Under the pieces are notes generated by a model, which ran no database searches, was not told where the DNA came from, and saw only the letters and a program-made list of their open reading frames with translations. The translations under genes were made by a program, and so were the position numbers. A stretch of DNA of 64,000 bases from Scenedesmus sp. ARA3 (taxonomy: Eukaryota > Chlorophyta > Chlorophyceae > Sphaeropleales > Scenedesmaceae): NCBI GenBank assembly GCA_004335835.1, contig RWJK01000577.1, positions 1-64,000 on the forward strand, in the 5' to 3' direction. Below are positions 56,101 through 64,000 of this stretch, piece after piece. How positions within the stretch are numbered: the stretch's first letter is position 1; every line of letters begins with the position of its first letter.

Positions 56101-56333
56101 GGGGTGTGCAGCACATTGCCCTGGCTGTCCAACACAAACATGTCCCTGGGCTCCATGCGCTCCTTCTGCACGCCTGAGGGAGCCATCACGATGCGCTCGC
56201 TGCCGTCGTCATCTAGCGCCTTCAAAGATATGCCTCCGCCAGTTCCACCAACCCATCCTTGATCGTAGAAGAGACGGCACAGCTCGCATATCAGGCCTTT
56301 GGCCTCTTCCACTGTGGTGTTCCCGATGGTCAT
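52664..56333 (-). CDS. DEP1: Bifunctional MtnB-MtnC, methionine salvage (DEP1)
   Basis: A fusion of 5-methylthioribulose-1-phosphate dehydratase and enolase-phosphatase E1, two steps of the methionine salvage cycle, as in plant DEP1. Exons: 56037-56333, 55827-55946, 55271-55412, 54852-55004, 54359-54579, 53875-54062, 53563-53644, 53116-53256, 52664-52816 (498 residues, frame exact). The MtnB half has [11 protein letters not shown], the metal-binding [23 protein letters not shown] and [16 protein letters not shown] short linker ([13 protein letters not shown]) leads to the HAD-type phosphatase: nucleophile Asp in [14 protein letters not shown] near residue 263, [36 protein letters not shown] and VLFATDM. 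Intron 4, between the two enzymes, starts GC (CAGG|GCAAGC). Likely cytosolic; no transit peptide. Starts 1.16 kb from the divergent CDC50 gene. Confidence 0.95.
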
Positions 56334-57494
56334 GTTTGGTGTGTGGGAGCACTTTCAGCGGTGGGCTGGGGCAGCAGCAAGCGGCGAGTGATGGCCAGGA
56401 AGCGCACGTAAGTTGCACAGCACACACTGCACCCACCAGCAGACGCGGAGAGGCTTTTGGAACGGCAGAACTGTGCACTTCACCTTCACCTAACACACGT
56501 TGTAACTCCGAGCGAATATACGCCAACGTTTGCAAGACTATCAGCTTTTGCTGATGCTTTTGCACTAGGCTTTGTAGAGAGCTGTGGATCCAGGCTCTTG
56601 ACCACTTTTACTTTGCCCTCAGCGCAGGGCATTTGTGCTGCTCAGTTGTTTATATCGGATTCATTGCTCTGTTAAAAGCGTCAGTAATCGGCTGTTGACG
56701 TGCTGGAGTGGCAGCTGGAAGGCAGGTACATCTGGCCTTCCTCAAGCTACTGCAGAAGCATCATACCCGCTGGACAGCAGCCTCTCCGTGTTGTGACCTT
56801 GGTAAGCGCATGCTGAAATCTTGCAGCGCCGTACCTGTCAAGCTGTGATGCTGCTGCTGCTATGCTGCCATGCATGCACGATCAGCACCTGCTGTTGTCC
56901 ATGAGCAGTGTTGACAGATGCTGCAGGCCCCCCTGCATAGGCACAACTGCACAAAGTAAGCAGCCTTGCAGATGTTGCCAAGCATAACATCATGCAAGAG
57001 GTTGCAAACAGCTTGTCTGCAGCCACCAGAACTCACAGGCTGTGACATCTCAACAATCCTGTTGCTGCAGCAGTACATGCTGCCGTGCACACCGAACATT
57101 GTGTATGCTTGTGCTGAGCTGCGCAGCTGTAGAGAAGCAGGCAGTCAAAGCTTTTGTTAAAGTACCACAATACGTGATGTTGCAGCACGTCATGCCGCAG
57201 GCACCAGCTTGCAGTGACACATGTTGGCAGGCCAGCAGCCTATTCATCCTTGTGTTGCCTTGCTTTCCCTGTTGGCTGTTTGTTGCAGGATTCCCAGCAG
57301 GAACAGCCAACAGGGGCAGAGTTTGTGACGCACAGAGCAAGCAAAGGCTCATCAGCGTACGTCAGCAAACCCGAGCATACAGCCGCAGCGGCAGCAGCTG
57401 CGGGGGACCGCACCAGTCTGCTGCTGCCTGGCTGCCCCAGGCCCTACTGAACAGTACGTGAGCAGCAGCAGCAGCCACAGCAGCAGCAGCAGGC
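56334..57494. promoter_or_regulatory. Divergent intergenic region, DEP1 / CDC50
   Basis: Contains both promoters. Just before the CDC50 start there is a CAG-rich stretch (57461-57492), probably its 5' untranslated region. No additional gene found. Confidence 0.45.
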
Positions 57495-58830
57495 ATGCCC
57501 GGCGGTAGCACCGGCGCCGATGAGCCGCCCAAGCCTACCAAGGAGCCGCGCTACACGCGGCTCACGCAGCAGGAGATGCATGCCTGCAAGCCCGTGCTGG
57601 ACGCCACCTGGGCCACCTTCATCTTTGCAGCAGTGGCCTTCATCATGATCCCGGTTGGCGCAGTGTGCCTGGTGTATGGGCTGAAGCCGGTTGAGGAGGT
57701 GTACCGTTATGACGAGGTCTGCGCAGCACGGGCAGGCTTTGACACTCCTGCAAAGGCGCAGCAGTGGCTGTGGACTAACCAGGGCCCTGACGGCATCAGC
57801 CGTGAGCAGGAGCAGAACCTGCGCTGCACCGTCAGCATCCAGATAACAAAGGACATGCTGAAGCCGGTGTTTGTGTACTATGAGCTGGACGGCGTGTACC
57901 AGAACCACCGCCGCTACGTGCGCAGCCGCAGCGATGTGCAGCTTGCAGGAAAGAACGCCAGCGCGACAGACCTGGCAGCGTGCAACCCGCAGTTGTACCT
58001 TGGTGGCAACACGAGCATGATGATCAACCCGTGCGGCCTGGTGGCGTGGAGCAACTTCAATGACAGCTACAGCATGTCGCGCGTGGCTGCTGACGGGCGC
58101 GAGACGGTGAGCTGCCTTGTGTCTTTGGCCGAGTGGTGCTGCGGGTGCTGCTTGCAGGAAGCTGTCTACTACTGTACAAGTGTGTGCGGCATCTCGGGAC
58201 AGTGTTGCCTGCGGTTGAACTGCAGTTGATGTCATGGTTTGGTTGTGTGTTCCGCTGGTGCAGCACCTTCGGGCGCCGCCTTCTCTCAACCTGGCTGCCG
58301 CCGCGTACTGCTGCTGCTGCCCCGCTCCGCAGGTGCTTGACGTGTCAGGCCAAGGCATCGCGCTGCGCTCGGACGTACACCACCGCTACGCCGACTACTA
58401 CCCGCAGAACTTCAACCCCTTCTTGAACTCCATGCGCGGCGGCGGCAACCTCACGCAGCCGCAGCCTGGCGGCGGTTTGAAGGAGCTCATGGTGGGCGAG
58501 GACGAGCGCTTCATCGTGTGGATGCGCACTGCTGCGCTGCCGCGCTTCCGCAAGCTGTGGGGCCGCATCGATAGTGACTTGAACGCCGGCGATGTCATTA
58601 ACATTGTCATTGACAACCGCTGGAACTCGTATGCGTTCAAGGGCAAGAAGAGTCTGGTGCTGGGCACGACAGATTGGTTGGGCGGCAGGAACCCGTTCCT
58701 AGGCATTGCGTATCTGGCGACGGGCGGGGCAAGCCTGCTGCTAGGTATTGCGTACCTGCTATGCAGGGTGTGCGTGCCGCGCAAGTTTGGGGACCCTGAT
58801 CTGCTGGCATCGTTTGTGGCTCGCATGTAA
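57495..58830 (+). CDS. CDC50/LEM3 family, P4-ATPase flippase beta subunit
   Basis: Chaperone and partner subunit of phospholipid flippases in the secretory pathway (ALIS proteins in plants). Two phase-0 exons, 57495-58106 and 58333-58830, encode 369 residues. The N-terminal part [20 protein letters not shown] leads to membrane helix 1 ([20 protein letters not shown], about residues 38-60). A lumenal domain follows with Cys residues, sequons (NASA, NTSM, NDSY) and the family blocks [20 protein letters not shown] and [15 protein letters not shown]. Later come [18 protein letters not shown] and helix 2 ([20 protein letters not shown], about 324-345). Length and topology are typical of CDC50. The first ATG after a CAG-rich leader was taken as start. 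Confidence 0.93.
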
Positions 58831-60881
58831 GGGGCGTGCTTGGTTTTGTGAGTGCCGGTGGCTTGTATGGAGAAGCATGTTGAAGGGTGAAGCGCGTGTG
58901 TGTGGAGTGGCTTGAAGTTGGCATCAGCTGACTCAGTGCACGAAATTTTTGGTCTGTCATTTGTGTGTGGCCTGTCAACCAGTGCCGCACCAAGGCCTGA
59001 TGGCATGCAGCGCTTGACGTGGCATGCAACACCATGTTGCTGCTGCCTGCCCCTTGGTGTGCTGTCTGCTGGCATCAGCCTGACGACCAGCCATTGAAGG
59101 CAGCATGTGCGGTGTGCTGCGTAGCGTCGACGGTGACGGCATCCTCCTGTCCTTGCATGGATTTTTGCGTAGTCGGCAATGCAGCTGCACTGCAGCAGTG
59201 ACGCTGGCTGACCCGGTGCTCCCAGCTGGGGTTGCACTGTCGACCTCCTGGTGCACTGTGGGGCAGTTTGCACGCCAAGCACAGTGTTTTGCAGGCCTGC
59301 TGTTGATGCTGATGCTGTGCCACGCGTGCGGTTGCATTCGGCCTTGCTCTGCAGGGCGCATGGTGCCTTTGCCAACTGCTTGAAGATGTTGGGCATATTG
59401 CGGCAGGCAAGCAGGTTGCATGTACTGATATATTACAAGTCCAGCTTCACCGCCTGTACTGCATGTCATCTGACATGCATGTGCTTGCATCCACTGCTAT
59501 GGTTAGTGCTGAAATTGCCGCAACTTGCTGAGATGTTTACTGGTTTGTACGCAGTGTGCAGGTCTGCCTGTGAAGACATAGCCCCACATCAAGCACATAC
59601 GTGTGCTGCTTCATACGGTTTAGTGTACTGGTCTGTTCATGTGAAACGTGTGCACGAAGGTTGCAGCTTACATGGTCTGCAGGTTTGTTTGGCGCCTCTC
59701 GCTTGCAGTTATGGCTTGGATGATCTGGCACAAGCAATGCATGTCTAGTTGGTATGATTCTGCTGGTGTGCAGGCTGTTGGTATCATTCGGCTGATGTGC
59801 AGGCTGATTGTTTTTCGCATGCATGCAGGCACCGCCAATACAACAAATGCGGATGTGCGGACTGATTTGCAACGTGGAGCTGACAACGGGGTGTCGTAGC
59901 GCTGCTGTGCACCTGTAAGTCATAATTGTGCTGGCAAGGCAAGGCAATTTGTTACACGGATGCGGTCGCCCCACACCAGAGCAGCAAACAGCTGGCTGTT
60001 TGGATGTGTTACATGTGCCACACATCCAGATATCCAGCAGTCACACCACACGCTTGCTAGTAACTTAGGCTGTGGCCGCATGCAGGATAGGGCCCCAGCC
60101 ACCAACACCTGCAACGGCTGCAGATGCTCAAGTGACGGCATCAGTTGATTGACCATGGGCGGTCCATGATTATGGTGTTATAACACTGAGCAGCAGCACT
60201 GCAGACAAGCAGCAATTGCAGACTTGCATACAGTACGACACAATACTTGTAGCATTGCAGAGCCTTACCAACCATGCGGCTGCCAGTCCGAGCTGGGGGC
60301 TCGAGATTACTGGAAAAGCACAGGCGCACCACAATCCGCTTGCGGTGTCTTGACCGTGCCAGTGCAGCTGCATGTTTCAGCAGCATCAGCAGCCTCTGAG
60401 CAGCAGCCATGCTTCATCCGCATGCTCATCACCATAAAGACATCCTAGCCAGCTATACGAACGCCAAACCTTGGCACTGTGGCAACGTGGGGCCGACCTT
60501 TCGCAAAGAAACTTGCCAACAAGCATTACGCATCAACCAGCGGAAGCACCGCATCGTGTGTGGGCACTGACATGAATGCAGCCATTCCATTGCAAGCCTT
60601 GCAGTGCAGCACAACACTGGACAAAATGCAGGCACTTGCCGCAGCAGCAGATTTGTTGAATGCTTGCTCTGCCAGTGCAAGCACCTTGCAAAAGCTGGGG
60701 TTGCCCTGACATCTCTACCTTGTCAACCTGTTCATAGCAGCCTTGTGACCTGGTCAGTGCCCCTGGTGCCCGGAGTCCAGCATTAAGATGACTGGCGCTG
60801 GTCATGCAGGCTGTCCCTGTGTCCCTATACCTTCACAGCAACCTTTTCTCCTGGTCAGTGTGCCTGGTTCCCAGTTTGTGG
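58831..60881. other. Convergent intergenic region, CDC50 / DTD
   Basis: About 2 kb with no supported gene. It includes a 29-base tandem duplication (59748-59805, GTTGGTAT repeated) and, near 60749-60790, a copy of the end of the DTD gene. Confidence 0.5.
60749..60790 (-). repeat. Copy of the DTD 3' exon end
   Basis: GGTCAGTGCCCCTGGTGCCC and the following bases match 60880-60920, which encode the DTD C-terminus, about 130 bases away; it lies beyond the stop codon. Confidence 0.85.
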
Positions 60882-61277
60882 TCAGTGCCCCTGGTGCCCA
60901 GAGTCCAGCATGAAGGTGACTGGGCCGTCATTGACCAGCTCCACATTCATCATGGCGCCAAACACGCCATCATGCACCCTGCACACAACATAGCGTCATT
61001 TAGTGCCAGCAGGGACAGCAATTGTGCGCCGTGCAGAAGTGCATGTGCGCCGCGCAGCATGCGTTACTTTGGTGTGGCATCAGAGGAGCAGTCAACAGCT
61101 GCTCAGCATCCTCAAGATGCTGCTCAGCAGGTCGCCTGCTGGCATGCAAAGCAACAGCAAGTCAGGCAGCGCAGTGCGCATTGCATTCCATGCACCTGCA
61201 CCCACACACCCCGCACCTGTCCGGCTGGTATGCTGCCCGCATGCGCTCCACAAAGCTCTGGTAGAAGTCCCGCGCCT

Positions 61278-61321
<44 letters not shown>

Positions 61322-61655
61322 CAGCAGTCAGCCAGCTGACACCGCAGACAATGCAGGTATCGACAGCAGCAGCACCAGGCAGCACTAACGTGCCGCACGT
61401 CACCCACACAACAGCGCAGCTGCAGCAGCTGCCGCTGCCACAGCAGCTCTTGACAACAGTAGCACTGCCCAGGATGTGACCCTACTGGCTAAAACGGTGC
61501 ATTTCTTTGCAACCTCGCAGCCCCCACCTTGTCCGGTCCCATTGCTTTGCTGAAGTCCGGCTTGGGCTTTTTGAGGCGGCCATACAGCGTGAACTGGCTC
61601 ACCAGCAGCACCTCCCCGTCAATGCCAGCCACCTGGCAGCAGCAGCAGCAGCGGC

Positions 61656-61703
<48 letters not shown>

Positions 61704-62364
61704 TGGAGGACATGGAGTTGTGATGCGCAGTGCAAGCAACATACGTACGCATCTGGCTGCCTGCCACAACTGCAGTGCTAGCCTCGCATGGTGCAGCATG
61801 TGGTACAGGCTTTGCTGTGCTATTGTCGGGCAGAATGCTCAATCACAAACCCTGTGCCTCCGGCTGTTCACTCACATCCTTGGCCCAGGGGCTGTTGTTT
61901 TCGGGATCAGGCCATGCTCTGGTGCGCGTGATCTTCTTGACCCTGCACCACGCCAGCAGTAACATTGCCACATTAGGCAGTAGCAGGAGTGCCAGTAGCA
62001 GCAGTGATGACTCAGCTGCGCACTGCCTGCACATTGCAGTACTCACACACACAGCAGTGCTCTGCCCACAGCAATCATTGTGCCTGCTCATACTGCATTC
62101 AAACACACGCGTGGCGGTCTACATATATTTCACACAGGTCAGTTGACACTGTACACCACTGCTGCGCCAGTGTTGCTTGCCGCTGCATTGCTGGCAGCTG
62201 CTACACTCACAGGTACTCGGCATCAGCATCTACATCGTCATCTGTCACGCCAACCTGCAGGGATATACAGTCCACAACAGCACACGTTAATCCTGTGCCT
62301 GTTGCTGCAGCTGATTGTCACGGCTGTTATCTTCAGAAACATGCCTGCCGCTGGCGTTGCTCCC

Positions 62365-62409
<45 letters not shown>

Positions 62410-62688
62410 ACTGCCGAGTCAGCCCTGGTGGCAGCCTGACAGTAATGTACAGCCGCGCTGCTGCCACCAGCAAGCAGCTGCAGGCAGTTCATATCACAGC
62501 AGTTCAGTTATGCAGCGCAGAACCCACCAGGCACAGCCATCCTCTTCCAATTTTGGATATTATCTTGCCCTCCACCTGCAACCAGCGGCAGTGACATGGG
62601 ACAATGCTCCGGCTGTTGGTGCAAGTACATTTGCGCTCAGGCGGACCTCAACGCTGGCTGAAGTGACTCGTTGTATCACTGCTCGCAT
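60882..62688 (-). CDS. DTD: D-aminoacyl-tRNA deacylase
   Basis: Hydrolyses D-amino acids (and glycine) wrongly attached to tRNA. Seven small exons: 62647-62688, 62528-62575, 62211-62254, 61876-61942, 61528-61632, 61217-61275, 60882-60978, giving 153 residues in exact frame. [20 protein letters not shown] is the classic N-terminus, followed by [15 protein letters not shown], the catalytic [15 protein letters not shown] and the C-terminal motif [13 protein letters not shown] (the NxGP cross-subunit motif, here NDGP). The start at 62688 matches bacterial and plant DTDs. An in-frame ATG at 62820 would add a basic, Ser-rich leader and could direct the protein to an organelle. Introns hold (CTG)n arrays on the sense strand. 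Confidence 0.95.
61279..61320 (-). repeat. (CTG)14 acceptor array (CAG on + strand)
   Basis: On the sense strand of DTD, CTG units run into the CAG acceptor of exon 61217-61275. Confidence 0.95.
61633..61702 (-). repeat. Interrupted CTG acceptor array (CAG on + strand)
   Basis: About 20 CAG units on the plus strand with CGG interruptions, ending at the acceptor of DTD exon 61528-61632. Confidence 0.9.
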
Positions 62689-63056
62689 AGCTATCACTCG
62701 TACTGCAGGGACTCTGCTGCTGCCACTCCTGCCTCCAAGTAACCTGCTGCTGCTACTGCTGCTGTAGCTGGCTGTGCTGTTCGCCGTCCTGCGCAGCCCA
62801 GGTGCTCGCAGACGCTGCATCTCTCTAGTTCAAACACCACGTAGGGCGTCGAACGCCGTTTGACGATTCATTGACGAAGCGTTCACATGCAGTACTGTAC
62901 CTCAATGCCAGAAACACAGGACATGCGGTTCCCTAAACAGGCAGAAACACGATACGGAATCACTCTGAAGCTGCGTTGTGCTGCACACGTTCGAGGTTAG
63001 CAGCTGCATGTAGGTCACTTGCTGCTGGGCAAGTGCTTTGTTCTGGGTTGGAGCTC
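62689..63056. promoter_or_regulatory. Bidirectional promoter region, DTD / prolyl oligopeptidase
   Basis: 368 bases between divergent start codons (less if the upstream DTD start at 62820 is used). Confidence 0.45.
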
Positions 63057-64000
63057 ATGCTCCATCGTCTCTCTGCTCGCTTGCCGCGATCAGCACCACG
63101 AACAAATACCTTAAGGAGGCTTGCAACCTGTGTTGCAGCTATGGCGCCTGCTGCGAAGGGTAGGCGGGCATCTGGCCATCCCAGGGTTGTGGGTTGGAGG
63201 TGCTGCTGTGCTCAACACCTAGGCAACGTGACTTGCTTGCAGGAGCGCCCCAGTCAGGCCTCACTTTGTTACCAAGCGATTACCCAGAGGTACGAAGCGA
63301 TCACAGCAGCGCTGCTGCTTTCCATCAGCAGCTTGCAAGGCAGCTCTGGAGCAGAGCCTGGCAGTGCGACATCAGACTCAACCTGCAACAAACCAACGCA
63401 TTGCTGCTGCACAGGACTGCATCAACTCAGCTGATGCTGATGTTTATTTTGTGTTCTTGCAGGTGTCCCGTGATCCTTCAGTGGTTGAGGAGCTGCATGG
63501 CACAAAGGTGGCAGACCCATACAGGTGGCTGGAGGATCCAGACTCAACAGAAACACAGGCCTGTGAGTGACCGGCTTACTAGGGAGACTCATAGCAGCAG
63601 CAGCAGCAGTAGCAGAAGCAGCAGCAGCATATCAGGTGCATGCTGCCAGCAACAGTGTGCGCCACAAAACACCAGCAGTTCGCATGACAACGTGTCTCAG
63701 GCTACTAGCCTGCTACTAGCACAGAAGGAATGCATGCGTTGCCGGCCTGCTTTGCTGTGCTGCCAACCGCGCATCGCACTGTAGCGATGCACAAAGCTAG
63801 TGCTCAGCACAACACAGTACGCTTTCCTGAACTCAAGCGCTGGCTCTGCTGCTTGCTGTGCTGTTGTGCGCTGCAGTTGTGGAGGCGCAGAACAAGCTGA
63901 CAGGCAAGGTGCTGGAGCAGTGCACCACCCGTGACCAGTTCATGTGAGGCCAGTGCAGCTGCAGGGCATTTTAAGTCGATGATACTGATAAAGCACTCCT
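63057..64000 (+). CDS. Prolyl oligopeptidase, N-terminal part
   Basis: Serine peptidase of family S9A that cuts short peptides after proline; only the start is in the window. Exons: 63057-63159, 63243-63289, 63463-63562, 63877-63943 (phase 2, continuing past the edge). The ATG at 63057 gives a basic, Ser/Arg-rich leader ([20 protein letters not shown]) that could target an organelle; a second in-frame ATG at 63141 (MAPAAKGAPQSG) would give a cytosolic form. The family N-terminus then follows: [38 protein letters not shown] and [14 protein letters not shown]. The catalytic domain lies beyond the window. Confidence 0.9.

Overview
The window looks like nuclear DNA from a green alga of the core chlorophyte type. 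All genes are intron-rich (up to 13 exons), use GT-AG and unusually often GC-AG introns, and carry plant-lineage proteins: a plastid dihydrolipoamide dehydrogenase, an NDC1-type NAD(P)H dehydrogenase, the plant-style MtnB-MtnC fusion DEP1, an F-box/LysM protein and a chlorophyte-style TKL receptor kinase. TGTAA, the usual chlorophyte polyadenylation signal, follows at least three stop codons (UBC, the Ala/Gln-rich gene, F-box/LysM). Species cannot be read from the sequence; a sphaeropleacean or related chlorophycean is a guess.

Layout, left to right: a receptor kinase (-, running off the left edge); NDC1 (+); a DXO/Rai1 decapping nuclease (-) head-to-head with a UBE2D-like E2 (+); a 1014-residue Ala/Gln-rich coiled-coil protein (+); a BAP31-like ER membrane protein (-) head-to-head with an F-box/LysM protein (+); an AT-richer gene-poor stretch with one doubtful exon pair; an RlmN-type radical SAM RNA methyltransferase (-); another AT-richer stretch with a small KilA-N-like gene (-); a secreted catalase-peroxidase (+); plastid LPD (-); DEP1 (-) head-to-head with a CDC50/LEM3 flippase subunit (+); D-aminoacyl-tRNA deacylase (-) head-to-head with a prolyl oligopeptidase (+, running off the right edge). 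Coding exons were joined by hand; for NDC1, DXO, UBC, BAP31, F-box/LysM, RlmN, catalase-peroxidase, LPD, DEP1, CDC50 and DTD the spliced length is an exact multiple of three and the phases agree at every junction.

The genes are mostly unrelated housekeeping functions (redox, methionine salvage, RNA and protein quality control, membrane traffic), so no operon-like logic is expected. The most unusual content is gene architecture. Introns often end in a pure CTG array running directly into the CAG acceptor, so the repeat strand reports the direction of transcription. Many exon-intron boundaries have been duplicated in tandem (about 100-145 bp), leaving dead exon fragments with their own splice sites in the neighbouring intron. 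Five introns appear to use GC donors. Together these suggest a genome where replication slippage and short tandem duplication actively reshape introns.
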